This document shows positions 42,602-51,323 of a DNA stretch of 64,000 nt, piece by piece. Both the position numbers and the translations under genes were made by a program. Origin of the DNA: Nocardia fusca NBRC 14340 (GTDB taxonomy: Bacteria > Actinomycetota > Actinomycetes > Mycobacteriales > Mycobacteriaceae). The stretch covers positions 186,001 to 250,000 of the forward strand of contig NZ_BDCU01000031.1 in the NCBI RefSeq assembly GCF_001618425.1. The letters run 5' to 3'. Under the pieces are notes generated by a model that saw nothing but the letters and a program-made list of their open reading frames with translations, did not search any database and was not told where the DNA came from. Position 1 is the first letter of the stretch; every line of letters begins with the position of its first letter.

Positions 42602-43826
42602 TCACGAGCTTGGACGCTGCTTCGCCCCGATCGGTTCCGCCTTCGAGGGCCACTCGTGCGCGCGGCGCGGCTGTTTTTCCAGATCGACTCCGCTGCTGCT
42701 GTGCGTCGTGTCTTGGGGTCCGCGTTTCCGGCGGAGCAGGACGGGCGTGGCGAGTGTGGTCGCGGCGAAGGTGCCTGCGCCGGCGAGCACCAGCGCTCCG
42801 GCTGGTCCTGCCGCGGCGACGGCCGGCGCACCGAGGATTGTGCCCAGTACCGTGGCGGCGCTGTTGAACGATCCCATCGCCGCGAACGCGCGGCCCTTGA
42901 CCTCGGCCGGGACATGGGTGCTGATGAGGACGCTGATGGCGGAGACCTGCAGGGAGTTCGCGGCGCCTGCCGCGGCGAATCCGATCGTGGCACCGGCCAG
43001 CGAATGCGACAACCCCGCACCGGCCAGGCCCAACCCCATCAACAGGCCGGCGAACACCAGCGTTTCGGCCTGCCGACCCGGCGGGATCCGGCCGGCGATC
43101 CAGGAGGAGGTGACGAGCCTGCCGATGACGAACGCGGTGGTCACCACGCCGAACAGCAGCGGTGTCGCGCCGAGAGTGTCGCGGACGTAGAAGACCTCGG
43201 CCACAGTGAAGATCGCGGTGAAGACGATGGCCACGGCCAGTGAGGCCATCGCGGCCCGAACCACCACATCGGAGGCGAGGAGCACCGGCGCTTCGGCGAC
43301 CTGCTTCCACCAGGTAGGCCGTTGCTCGCGGCTCTCGGGCGGGGTGCGCCGCAACCGCAGGACCGCCAGAAGCGCGACGAGCACACAGGTCGCGGCGGCA
43401 TCAACCACCATGGTCAACGAGAACCCGAGCAACCCGACCGCGGCGCCCCCCCAGTGCCGGGCCGGCCAGCATCCCGGTCATGCGTGCGGCGTCCAGCGTC
43501 GAGTACGTGCGCGCCGGGTTGGCTGCGGCTGTCTCGTCGGCCTTTTCGGCGAGCAACATCATCGCCGGCGCGTTCAAGGCCGCCAGGCAACTGGCCGTGA
43601 ACGCCAGGACCAGGATCACCACGATCGGCAACGAGCCGGACGCCGCCATGCCCAGGGTGATCACCGCCTGACCGAGCAGCGTCACGGTGAGCAGCCGGCG
43701 CGATTCGACACGATCCACCGCGGGCGCGAGCAGCGGAGCCAGGAAGACACCGGGCACCAGACTGGCGAACAGGAACGCCGACACCGACAGCGCCGAGTGA
43801 TCCTCCAGCAGCTGCTCGTCCTGCCG
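42602..43826 (-). pseudogene. MFS transporter remnant, 5'-truncated and frameshifted
   Basis: Two leftward frames join into one major-facilitator protein. The first (43401-43826) starts mid-protein with LEDHSALSVSAFLFASLVPG and gives VDRVESRRLLTVTLLGQAVI and GMLAGPALGG. The second (to 42602) continues LLGFSLTMVVDAAATCVLVA and includes IGRLVTSSWIAGRIPPGRQA and EVKGRAFAAMGSFNSAATVL. The switch falls in a run of seven C at 43446-43452; six would restore a single frame reading GPALGGAAVGLLGFS. A stop codon upstream of the first frame and no signal of helix 1 show that the 5' end is missing too, so a sequencing error alone does not rescue the gene. It was a drug or macrolide-type exporter (MFS_3-like). 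Confidence 0.75.
43446..43452. repeat. C7 homopolymer at the MFS frame break
   Basis: Seven C (G on the coding strand) where six would keep the MFS frame. Such runs are prone to slippage and to base-calling error. Confidence 0.7.
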
Positions 43827-43934
43827 ATGAATCCCACACCGCTACGTCGTCTATCCATTGAGCTTCTCTTCCGACTGCCGGGTAGCCGCAGCAACCCACC
43901 TGCCGGGAGCCGAGCGGACAGGGAGGATCACGCC

Positions 43935-44453
43935 GTGACCGAGGAGAACGTGAGCGCAACTCTGATCGTCGCCGCATCGGCCGAGGTGGTGTTCGCGGTA
44001 CTGGCCGACCCCACCACCCATTCCGTGCTCGACGGGACCGGCTGGGTCCAGAAGGCCGCCGACCGGGCGCCGCTGACCGAGGTGGGCCAGGTCTTCCGGA
44101 TGGATATGTATCACCCGAACCATCCGAACGGTGACTACCGGGTCGCGAACAAAGTCCACGTATTGGATCCGCCCCACGCCATCGGCTGGTACACCGGCGA
44201 GGAGAAGGACGGCGGCCGGCTGGAGTTCGGCGGCTGGTTCTGGCGGTACGATCTGACGCCGCTCGGCCCGGCCGAAACCGAGGTCACACATACCTATGAC
44301 TGGTCGGCGGTACCCCCGTATATCCGCGAGTACCTCGACTTCCCGCCGTTCGGTCCCGAACATCTCGTCAACTCGCTGCACCACCTGGCCGGACTGGCCA
44401 CAGCGAAAGCGGTTACCGGGGCGCACGTGCTCCGAGGGCAGACGAACCCGTAA
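43935..44453 (+). CDS. SRPBCC (START/Bet v1-like) family protein
   Basis: 172 residues with a helix-grip lipid- or ligand-binding fold: SATLIVAASAEVVFAVLADP, LTEVGQVFRMDMYHPNHPNG, DPPHAIGWYTGEEKDGGRLE and GGWFWRYDLTPLGPAETEVT. This is the polyketide-cyclase/dehydrase-like branch; members bind hydrophobic ligands or catalyse cyclisations. The GTG at 43935 follows GGGAGG by about eight bases. Its 3' end overlaps the tail of the convergent AAHS transporter by 41 bases. Whether it belongs to the vanillate-type operon is unclear because it faces the other way. Confidence 0.85.
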   Translation: MTEENVSATLIVAASAEVVFAVLADPTTHSVLDGTGWVQKAADRAPLTEVGQVFRMDMYHPNHPNGDYRVANKVHVLDPPHAIGWYTGEEKDGGRLEFGGWFWRYDLTPLGPAETEVTHTYDWSAVPPYIREYLDFPPFGPEHLVNSLHHLAGLATAKAVTGAHVLRGQTNP

Positions 44454-45786
44454 CGGCCGCTGCCGAAGAAGCAGCAGTGGCGGGCTTGCCCGGCACTGCC
44501 GGGCGGAGGAACGTCAGTGCAATCGCTGCGAGAACAACGACCCCCGCGACACCGATATACAACTGTTCCGCAGTCCAGCCCAGGTCCAGCAGCACACCGG
44601 CCGCGGTCGGAGCCAGGATGGCACCGGCCCGGCCCACTCCGATCGCCCAGCCCACCCCGGTGCTGCGTAACCGCGGGCCGTACAGGGACGGCGCCAGGGT
44701 GTACAGCCCCGCGATACAACCGTTGATCAGGCCGCCGATCAGGATTCCGAGGACGAACGCCACCATGAGAATCGCGGTCGAAGCAATGAAAACCGCCATG
44801 GACAGCGCGGACAACACGGTGAACACGATCAGCACCCCGCGTGTCGACCCTCGGCCGGCCAGCACCCCGAAGAACACTGATCCCACGGCACCGCCCAGCG
44901 TCAGCATCATCCCCGCGGTGGCGCTCTGGTCTTTCGACAACCCGGCCGTCTCCAACAGCGACGGCGTCCAGGAGTTCACGAAATAGAACCCGAACATCGT
45001 GGTGAAGAAGGCGAACCAGAGCAGCAGCGTCGGGCGTCGATGCCGGAGCGAGAACAGTTCCGTCGCACGCCCCGCCCGGTTTTCCTCCGGCCCGGTGCCC
45101 GCCTCGAGCTTCTCGACCGGGTCCTGCCCGATTCGCACCGCGATCCGGTTCACCTCGGACAGGTCACTCGGACGTCCGCGGGAGGCCAGGAATTCGATCG
45201 ACTCGGGCAGTGCGACGAAGAGCAGCACCAGTACCAGACCGGTGAGGACCGCGCCGGTGACGAAGACTGCCCGCCAGCCGAACTCGTTCTGCAGCTGAAC
45301 GGCGGCAAGTCCACCCAGCGTCGCCCCGATCCCGTATCCGGCGGTGTAGATGCTGATGGCGAGACCGCGTCGGCGGCCGGAAGAGTATTCGCTGGCGATG
45401 ACGGTGGTGCAGGCCAGAATTCCGCCGATACCGAGTCCGGTGACCACCCGCCAAGTGCCCAGCTGCCACGCCGAGCCGGCGGCGGCCGACAACGCCATCC
45501 CCAGCGTGGCGAGCGCGACGGAGGCGAGGATCAGGGGCCGCCGCCCGAACCGGTCGGCTACCGGGGCGAGGGTGAACGCACCGACCGCCATACCGATGAG
45601 ACCCGCACTGAGCAGGATGCCGATGGTCGCACCGTCGAGCCCGAAATCGTCGCGAATACTGTTGGCGGTAAAGGCAAGCGCCATCACATCGAACCCGTCG
45701 AGCAGGTTCAGCGCGACACACAGCGCAACGATCAGCCATTGATAAGGGTGCATCGGCGAGGCGTCGATGCGAGCGCGAAGGTCCAC
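44413..45786 (-). CDS. AAHS-family aromatic acid:H+ symporter (MFS)
   Basis: 457 residues with twelve helices. Helix 1 contains the DGFDVMALAF motif (NLLDGFDVMAL) needed for aromatic acid transport in PcaK/BenK, and loop 2-3 is VADRFGRRPLILASVALATL with TLAPVADRFGRR. The eighth loop motif is VLAGRGSTRGVLI, a weak copy of the first. It likely imports vanillate, veratrate or a similar methoxylated acid used by the oxygenase behind it. It lies 52 bases after the VanB-like reductase and ends within the SRPBCC gene. Confidence 0.9.
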   Translation of the reverse strand: MDLRARIDASPMHPYQWLIVALCVALNLLDGFDVMALAFTANSIRDDFGLDGATIGILLSAGLIGMAVGAFTLAPVADRFGRRPLILASVALATLGMALSAAAGSAWQLGTWRVVTGLGIGGILACTTVIASEYSSGRRRGLAISIYTAGYGIGATLGGLAAVQLQNEFGWRAVFVTGAVLTGLVLVLLFVALPESIEFLASRGRPSDLSEVNRIAVRIGQDPVEKLEAGTGPEENRAGRATELFSLRHRRPTLLLWFAFFTTMFGFYFVNSWTPSLLETAGLSKDQSATAGMMLTLGGAVGSVFFGVLAGRGSTRGVLIVFTVLSALSMAVFIASTAILMVAFVLGILIGGLINGCIAGLYTLAPSLYGPRLRSTGVGWAIGVGRAGAILAPTAAGVLLDLGWTAEQLYIGVAGVVVLAAIALTFLRPAVPGKPATAASSAAAVTGSSALGARAPR

Positions 45787-45838
45787 GCGATTTTCCTTCC
45801 GGGGCAGCGCCTCTCGGTTCCGGGGGCGCTGGGTGGTG

Positions 45839-46828
45839 TTACTGGAGGTCGAGTGTCAAAGTGGCGGCACCCGCGCGGGGCCGGCCGCGTTTCGCATCGC
45901 GCACAATGCGGGAGACGCAGGCGCACATCTTGGTGGACGTGGATTTCTGCTCTTCGCTGAAGAAGACGTCGCGGTGGTCGATCGTCCCGTGGAGATCGAC
46001 GATGTCGACCACACAGAGTCCGCACTCTCCTTTCCGGCAGTCGGACATCACGTCGGCACCGGCGCGTTCGAGCGCGTCCAGCAGCGTTTCGTTCTCGCCG
46101 ACAGCCACTTCGAGGCCGAGTCCGGGAACGTCGACGGTGAATTCCTCCGGATCGAACCATCCGCTGTTACCAAAGGTCTCGTACCGAAGATTCGGTACCG
46201 GCAGCCCCGCGGCTTCCCACCGGCGCCGTACCGCGTCCATCAACCGGATCGGCCCGCACATGTACAGCTCGGTGCCCGCATCGATTTCCTCGACGAAAAG
46301 GGGCACCTCCAATCCGGTGCCTTCGGCGTCGATATGCAGCTCGAGCCGGTTGCCGTGCAACGCGGCGAGTTCGGGGACGAAGGCCATGGCGTCGCGGCTG
46401 CGGCCGACATAGACGAAGCGATAGTCCGCATCCACCCGGCGCAGGACAGCGGCCATCGCCGCCACCGCGGTAATGCCGATACCGCCCGCGAGCAGCACGT
46501 ACTTGCCTGCGCCGAGCCGGAGCGGGAAGGTCTGCTGTGGGGTCGTGAGTACGAGCGGATCGCCGGGAACAAGGCCGTGCATGAAACGCGACCCCCCACG
46601 CGATGCCGACGAAAGCCGAACCCCGAGCGTGAGGTAGCGGCCGCCGTCAGCGCTGGTGACGATCGAGTACGAACGCACGTCGCCGGTGTCTGTCCGGATA
46701 TCCACATGTGCCCCGGGCGCCGCGGGATACGCGATCTCGGTGGCGATATCGATCCGGGCGATACTGTCGGCCACCCGGCTCATCGAAGTGACCCGGCCGT
46801 TCTGCCAGGTGATCTGGTTGTCCGTCAT
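45839..46828 (-). CDS. VanB-like oxygenase reductase (FMN/NAD, 2Fe-2S)
   Basis: 329 residues of the phthalate dioxygenase reductase type: FMN-binding barrel (GAHVDIRTDTGDVRSYSIVT), NAD domain (YVLLAGGIGITAVAAMAAVL, ELYMCGPIRLMDAVRRRWEA) and a C-terminal plant-type ferredoxin with C-x4-C-x2-C (MSDCRKGECGLCVVDIVDLH) and the fourth Cys in KMCACVS. It passes electrons from NADH to the Rieske oxygenase encoded just upstream. The ATG lies one base after the VanA-like stop. It is the standard partner of vanillate O-demethylase and related oxygenases. Confidence 0.92.
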   Translation of the reverse strand: MTDNQITWQNGRVTSMSRVADSIARIDIATEIAYPAAPGAHVDIRTDTGDVRSYSIVTSADGGRYLTLGVRLSSASRGGSRFMHGLVPGDPLVLTTPQQTFPLRLGAGKYVLLAGGIGITAVAAMAAVLRRVDADYRFVYVGRSRDAMAFVPELAALHGNRLELHIDAEGTGLEVPLFVEEIDAGTELYMCGPIRLMDAVRRRWEAAGLPVPNLRYETFGNSGWFDPEEFTVDVPGLGLEVAVGENETLLDALERAGADVMSDCRKGECGLCVVDIVDLHGTIDHRDVFFSEEQKSTSTKMCACVSRIVRDAKRGRPRAGAATLTLDLQ

Positions 46829-46829
46829 C

Positions 46830-47951
46830 TCACTGCACCGCTTCCGCGGTGAATGCGGGGGTATCGGCGGTCCCGCGCCGTTCCGCTTCGATCATCCGCT
46901 GCAGGATCCGCCGCACCCACATACCACCGGCGTCGATATTGAGGTTGTAGAACTCGTGATCCGGATTGGCTTCGACGGCGATCTGCTGGGCGGTGAGCAT
47001 GGCTTCGTCCTCGGCGAATACACCGTGCACACCATCGCGAAGCTGGGTGGTGATCAGCTGGCTGTCGAGCCGGTAGTTACGCATGAACGCCCAGAAGTAC
47101 AGCGCGCTGCGTTCGTCGACCGGCGAGATCGTGTTCATCACGAAGCCGTTCACGCCTCGGCTGCGGTCGCCGTCCGGGGCTCCGGTACCGGCCTCGGCGA
47201 CGCCGACATCGATCCGGATCGTCCCCGGCGCCTGGAACTCGATGATCTGCCAGCGGTCCACCTTGCCCTCGAAACCGGGGAACCTGTCCCGCATGTTCTT
47301 CAGCCAGAACGGCGGTGCGTCGATGTTGTGCATCCACCGGGTGACCGTGACGGTTCGCTCGTCGTGGGTGACCGCGAAATCGGATTCGCTGAGTTCTTCC
47401 TGCCCGATGGACGACGAGTGCACGAATTCCTCATGCGTGAGGTCCATCAGATTATCGAGAACGAGCTGGTAGTTGGCCCGCACATCAATGGTCCGGCCGT
47501 CCCCGGCCCAGTCCGGTGAATCCAGCTGGAACATATCGGGGATGGCCGCGGGGTCGGCCGACATCGGATCGCCGGTCCACACCCACACGAAGCGGTGCCG
47601 CTCGATGACCGGGTAAGAGGCGACCATCGCCGAGGGGTTGATCGTCTGCTGGGCGGGCATGGAGGTGCACCGGCCGGCCGAGTTGTACTGCAGACCGTGA
47701 TAGGGGCATTGAATGCCGTCGGCGCCGATGAGTTTGCCCATCGACAACGGGGCCAGCCGATGCCAGCAGGCATCCGCGAGCGCGACCGGGCGACCGTCCT
47801 CGGTGCGGTACAGGGCGAGCGGCCGACCGGCGATGGTGCGGGCAAGGATCTCGCGCCGCCCCACTTCGTGGTCCCAGGCTGCGACGTACCAGGCATTGGC
47901 GGGGTAGGCCATGTTCTTGGCGGTTGCCCCGGTGGGGCCGAGATCGGTCAT
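46830..47951 (-). CDS. VanA-like Rieske oxygenase (aromatic O-demethylase/dioxygenase, alpha subunit)
   Basis: 373 residues. The Rieske cluster motif is ACWHRLAPLSMGKLIGADGI QCPYHGLQY, with C-x-H spaced from C-x2-H. The catalytic iron ligands are in DNLMDLTHEEFVHSSSIG (Asp...His...His). The short N-terminus MAYPANAWYVAAWDHEVG and the length match vanillate O-demethylase oxygenase (VanA), which removes the methyl group of vanillate as formaldehyde; related toluenesulfonate or phenoxybenzoate oxygenases are possible. The start at 47951 follows AGAGGA. It is divergent from a PadR regulator with a strong operator in between. Confidence 0.92.
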   Translation of the reverse strand: MTDLGPTGATAKNMAYPANAWYVAAWDHEVGRREILARTIAGRPLALYRTEDGRPVALADACWHRLAPLSMGKLIGADGIQCPYHGLQYNSAGRCTSMPAQQTINPSAMVASYPVIERHRFVWVWTGDPMSADPAAIPDMFQLDSPDWAGDGRTIDVRANYQLVLDNLMDLTHEEFVHSSSIGQEELSESDFAVTHDERTVTVTRWMHNIDAPPFWLKNMRDRFPGFEGKVDRWQIIEFQAPGTIRIDVGVAEAGTGAPDGDRSRGVNGFVMNTISPVDERSALYFWAFMRNYRLDSQLITTQLRDGVHGVFAEDEAMLTAQQIAVEANPDHEFYNLNIDAGGMWVRRILQRMIEAERRGTADTPAFTAEAVQ

Positions 47952-47971
47952 GAGAGTCCTCTGGACGTGCA

Positions 47972-47993
47972 AATAACTATCACCATAGTTATT
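47972..47993. promoter_or_regulatory. Probable PadR/VanR operator
   Basis: Perfect 9-bp arms AATAACTAT (47972-47980) and ATAGTTATT (47985-47993) around CACC. AT-rich dyads of this kind with ATAACTAT...ATAGTTAT arms are typical PadR sites. It lies 20 bp before the VanA-like start and 76 bp before the PadR start. A weaker ACTA...TAGT dyad follows at about 48013-48030. Confidence 0.72.
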
Positions 47994-48069
47994 GAGTGAT
48001 GTGGCGCACACACTAGCTACGGATATAGTCATTGGCAAGAGCCGTCACTCGATGGGAGACGAGATCGCG

Positions 48070-48657
48070 ATGAGCCTCCGCTACGCCCTACTGGCGCTGC
48101 TCACCGCGGAACCCCTCACTGGATACGACGCCGCGAAACGCTTCAGCGGCTCGGTGGGGCACGTCTGGCACGCGCCGGATTCGCAGATCTATCCCGAACT
48201 GCGCCGGATGGAAGCCGAGGGGCTCGTCGACGGCGAACAAGTGCGCTGGGGCCCGCGGAGCACCAAGACCCGCTATCGCATCACCGACGACGGAATCAGC
48301 GCCCTCCGCAAATGGATGGACACACCCCTCGACTACGCCCCCATACGCGACGCACCACATATGCGGGCCGCCTACTTCGAATGGGCGGACCCGGACAGCG
48401 CGCGCGACCACCTCCACCGCCATATCGCGCACTACACCGAACAACTCGCCCAATGGACGGCCCAGCGGCAGGCGATCGTCGACGCCAGTAGCCCCACCAT
48501 CAGCCGCCGGCTGGCGCGCTACCCCGAAACCGACCACGAACGGATCGTGGCCTACAAGGCGTTCGCCTACGACGGTTTGATAATGCGCGCCGAATCTGAA
48601 ATAACCTGGGCGCGAAAAGGTCTCGAACTTGTAGATCGGCTTTCGCCGGAGCGGTAG
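48070..48657 (+). CDS. PadR-family transcriptional regulator (VanR-type)
   Basis: 195 residues: the PadR winged helix (SLRYALLALLTAEPLTGYDA, AKRFSGSVGHVW, SQIYPELRRMEAEGLVDGEQ, then STKTRYRITDDGISALRKWM) and the long C-terminal coiled-coil dimerisation part. Proteins of this kind repress phenolic-acid genes until bound by the substrate or product. The ATG at 48070 is behind GGGAGACGAGAT and starts right at the conserved domain; in-frame starts at 47992 and 48052 are less likely. It is divergent from the VanA-like gene over a 9-bp inverted repeat, so it probably represses both. Confidence 0.9.
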   Translation: MSLRYALLALLTAEPLTGYDAAKRFSGSVGHVWHAPDSQIYPELRRMEAEGLVDGEQVRWGPRSTKTRYRITDDGISALRKWMDTPLDYAPIRDAPHMRAAYFEWADPDSARDHLHRHIAHYTEQLAQWTAQRQAIVDASSPTISRRLARYPETDHERIVAYKAFAYDGLIMRAESEITWARKGLELVDRLSPER

Positions 48658-49102
48658 CGACAGGATTCGAGCCATGGCGGAAGGCTCGATGGAGTAGACG
48701 GCGAGGTCGGCTCTAACCCACGGCCGATGGAGTGTCGATACTGAGATATGCGCATTGAACGATCCGACTGGACGATCCGGCGGTGGGCAGCTCACCTCCT
48801 CGAACGGTTCTGCCGCCGGGTCGCAGACGGTGCCCTCGTGCCGCGGCGCCCTGATGTGATGGACTGGACAACCGTCGGCCGATGGGGCCGCGCAATCGGA
48901 TCGGCCGAATCGGCACCGAACTACTGATGGACCGAAACACCCGTTCTTTCAACGCTTCTCGCCCGTATTCAGCGACCTCGGCCCGAGTATTCGGATACCA
49001 TCCCCGCATGCTGCCCGGCCTACCCTCGGCCGACCCGAAGCGGCGGTGCCGCCTATCCCGGCATCGCCCGCCTTCACCGGCAGTCCAGGAAGGAAGATTG
49101 CC
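48658..49102. other. Region without a recognisable gene
   Basis: These 445 bases carry the PadR hairpin at the left and the AGGAAGGAAG ribosome site of the next gene at the right. Open frames here do not look like proteins. Confidence 0.4.
48667..48689 (+). terminator. Hairpin after the PadR gene
   Basis: TCGAGCC (48667-48673) pairs with GGCTCGA (48683-48689) around nine bases, starting ten bases past the PadR stop. No U-run follows. Confidence 0.5.
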
Positions 49103-49891
49103 ATGGATCTCGAATTGACCGGCAGAACAGCAGTTGTCACCGGAGCCAGCCGCGGTATCGGATTGGCCATCGCCGAGGCGTTGACCGCCGAAGGTGTGCA
49201 GGTTGTCGGCGGCGCCCGGACCATCACACCGGAACTCGAAAAGGCCAGCGTCGCCGCGATTTCCGTCGATTTGAGCACCCCCGAGGGAGCAACGCGACTG
49301 ATCGACGGCGCGCTCGCCGAACTCGACGGTATCGATATCCTGGTCAACAACGTGGGCGCTGGAGATGCGGATCTTTTGGGTCTGGGCGGCTTTCTCGACG
49401 TCACCGACGATCAGTGGCGCAAGCTCTTCGACCTCAATCTTTTCAGTGCCGTGTGGGCCACCCGGGCCGCACTGCCGAGCCTGCTGCAACGGCGCGGATC
49501 GATCGTGAACATCTCCTCGATCTTCGCCCGGACCCCCACCCCCGGTCCGATCGGCTACAGCGAGGCCAAGGCGGCATTGACCGCCCTCGGTAAACGACTC
49601 AGCGACGAGTTCGGCCCTCGCGGGGTGCGCGTCAACACTGTGTCGCCCGGCGTGGTGGGCAGCCCGCTGTGGCGCGGCTCGAATAGTTTCGGGACCAATG
49701 TCGCTGCTGCTCAGGGTGTTTCGCACACCGAGCTGCTGGAAAGCCTCGGCGATATCTTCAATATCGCCTCCGGCCGGATCTCGGAGCCTCATGAGGTCGC
49801 GGCACTGATCACCTTCCTCGTTTCCGAAAAGTCCGCCAATATCGTGGGGGCGGACTTCGTCATCGACGGCGGCACCATCAAGACCGCCTGA
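49103..49891 (+). CDS. Short-chain dehydrogenase/reductase
   Basis: 262 residues of the classical SDR family: cofactor motif VVTGASRGIGLAIAEALTAE, LVNNVGAGDADLLGLGGFLD, active-site Ser in VNISSIFARTPTPGPIG, catalytic Tyr/Lys in GYSEAKAALTAL, and the C-terminal IVGADFVIDGGTIKTA. NADP preference is suggested by the basic residue after the first Gly motif. The start at 49103 follows AGGAAGGAAG. It is a single gene ended by a very strong hairpin, so its partner genes are not evident and the substrate is unknown. Confidence 0.9.
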   Translation: MDLELTGRTAVVTGASRGIGLAIAEALTAEGVQVVGGARTITPELEKASVAAISVDLSTPEGATRLIDGALAELDGIDILVNNVGAGDADLLGLGGFLDVTDDQWRKLFDLNLFSAVWATRAALPSLLQRRGSIVNISSIFARTPTPGPIGYSEAKAALTALGKRLSDEFGPRGVRVNTVSPGVVGSPLWRGSNSFGTNVAAAQGVSHTELLESLGDIFNIASGRISEPHEVAALITFLVSEKSANIVGADFVIDGGTIKTA

Positions 49892-49945
49892 CGTCTGCGC
49901 GAGCCGAGCGAGGCCGGCGACGGGATCGCCCTCCCGTATCAACGG

Positions 49946-49981
49946 CGACGGCTTGCATCCTGGCCAGGATGCAAGCCGTCG
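49946..49981 (+). terminator. Perfect 18-bp palindrome downstream of the SDR gene
   Basis: Arms of 18 bases meet with no spacer: the left arm ends GCTTGCATCCTGG and the right arm is its exact complement. Position 55 bases past the SDR stop suggests a terminator hairpin. It is longer and more perfect than other hairpins in the window. Confidence 0.7.
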
Positions 49982-50251
49982 TCCACCTCGATCCGAACGT
50001 CCCAGTTCCTCTGCGAGCACTCCGAGGGAGTATTTCGATATCTCCAGTCTGGTTCCGGAACGTGTCTCGAAACAGTCTCGCCGAGGATCTCGCGAAACTG
50101 GTGGCTGCGGTCTGAACCGGTCGCGGCTCAGGGATCCACCCTGAGTCGCGGACCCCGGAAATCAGGGTGCGGGTCGGTAGCGCTGCCGATGCGGGCCGTC
50201 GGCCGGGTGCGGATAGTGGACGGTGTAGCAACCGCGATCGAAAGGACCGCC
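49982..50251. other. Region between the palindrome and the PspC gene
   Basis: No gene is supported. It ends with the GAAAGGA ribosome site of the PspC gene. Confidence 0.4.
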
Positions 50252-50443
50252 ATGACCGCCCCCGCACGCCGTTTCACCCGTTCCACCGCCGACAAGTGGA
50301 TCGGCGGAGTCTGCGGCGGTATCGCCGAATACTTCGGCTGGAGCTCCGGGATCGTCCGGCTGCTTTTCGTCGTGTCCTGTGTACTGCCCGGCCCGCAGTT
50401 CCTGATCTATCTGGCGTTGTGGATTTTCATGCCGAAACGGTGA
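50252..50443 (+). CDS. Small PspC-domain membrane protein
   Basis: 63 residues that are one PspC domain: RFTRSTADKWIGGVCGGIAE with the typical GVCGGIAEYFG turn, then a membrane helix (VRLLFVVSCVLPGPQFLIYL) and LALWIFMPKR. PspC domains report membrane stress and interact with partner sensors. The ATG at 50252 follows AAAGGA by six bases; the longer upstream frame is not PspC-like. It is a stand-alone gene, without PspA/PspB near it. Confidence 0.9.
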   Translation: MTAPARRFTRSTADKWIGGVCGGIAEYFGWSSGIVRLLFVVSCVLPGPQFLIYLALWIFMPKR

Positions 50444-50599
50444 TCTCGGCGGTGCGCCGAGCGCCTGCTCCCACCTCCTGGTCCCCATAGCTGCCGGCAG
50501 CCCTGTTCCCGTCCGGGAGCGGGGCTGCGCTGTACCGTCGGGGATGGAAAGATGGACCGGGATATTCCCGTGGTCGACCAGTGGAGCTCAGGAGAATCC

Positions 50600-50908
50600 A
50601 TGCCTACATCAGCAGAGTTCCCCGGTATCGGTATGCCGAGTTTCGAGGCGTCCTCGTCTATGGAGGGCCTGGGTCCGGTGGAAATGGAATCACCCACCCA
50701 GGACCTCGTCGTCGACGGCATTCTCGACACCTTCGTCACCACCGGTCCGGATGCGATGAGTGTGTGGACCGATACCGACCTCGACGGCTACGCCGACCGG
50801 CTGAGCGTGGTGGAGAACGACGGTGACTACTCGGCGTGGGAATATCACCGTAATCCGGATGGGTCGGGTGAGTGGCGGCAGACCGATCAGGGGAAAGTGG
50901 GGGAGTGA
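50600..50908 (+). CDS. Acidic DUF6802-like protein
   Basis: 102 residues, acidic, no membrane helix. The C-terminal part SVWTDTDLDGYADRLSVVEN followed by GDYSAWEYHRNPDGSGEWRQ has the D-x-D-x-D-G loop of a calcium-binding-like repeat and is the hallmark of the small actinobacterial DUF6802 proteins. The ATG at 50600 follows CAGGAGAA and is preferred to one at 50552. Function is unknown; members are often expressed alongside secreted or type VII-related proteins, and here there are no such neighbours. Confidence 0.8.
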   Translation: MPTSAEFPGIGMPSFEASSSMEGLGPVEMESPTQDLVVDGILDTFVTTGPDAMSVWTDTDLDGYADRLSVVENDGDYSAWEYHRNPDGSGEWRQTDQGKVGE

Positions 50909-51073
50909 TCGGGACGCGCGGTGCGGGGTGGAATCGATGCTCGTGCGGGCGCGAGCAGCAAGAGAGTCTGCACGTCGCGGTGCAGGCCCTCTCGTGTATT
51001 CAGTCCTGGTCGGCGTAATCGACTTCCAGGCTCGGCGGGTTGATGATCCCCGCCAAGCCCTTCGGTGCCGGTT

Positions 51074-51106
51074 ACGCCCGCCCCCGCCCGTGGCGGAGGC
51101 GGGCGT
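51074..51106. terminator. Bidirectional terminator
   Basis: ACGCCCGCC plus CCGCC pair with GGCGG plus GGCGGGCGT, a 14-bp stem with one mismatch and a three-base loop, followed by TTT on the plus strand. It lies between the convergent DUF6802-like and small secreted protein genes. Confidence 0.75.
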
Positions 51107-51116
51107 TTCGGTCCGG

Positions 51117-51323
51117 TCAGCGAGTAAACAGTTCGAACTGGTTACCGGACTGACGGCAGAACCAGGTCTTACCCAGTCCTACCTGACCGAATTTGCTCAC
51201 CCCATTCGCGACGCACGCTCCGTGTGTCGGGTAGTAGCCGACGGTGGTATCGGCTGCCGCTACACCAGCCGCGCCGAAGGTGAAGGCCGCGATCATCGCC
51301 CCAGTGGACAGATGCTTCATCAT
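51117..51323 (-). CDS. Small secreted two-cysteine protein
   Basis: 68 residues: signal peptide MMKHLSTGAMIAAFTFGAAG with cleavage after VAAA, and a mature peptide of about 44 residues DTTVGYYPTHGACVANGVSK ... TWFCRQSGNQFELFTR with two cysteines. It is too short for a known domain, but its signal peptide, codon pattern and terminator support a real gene. Similar short exported peptides are common in Nocardia. No function is proposed. Confidence 0.7.
   Translation of the reverse strand: MMKHLSTGAMIAAFTFGAAGVAAADTTVGYYPTHGACVANGVSKFGQVGLGKTWFCRQSGNQFELFTR

Noticed and set aside
48713..50020. 435-codon leftward frame
   Set aside because: Antisense to the SDR gene and the gap before it; composition not protein-like.
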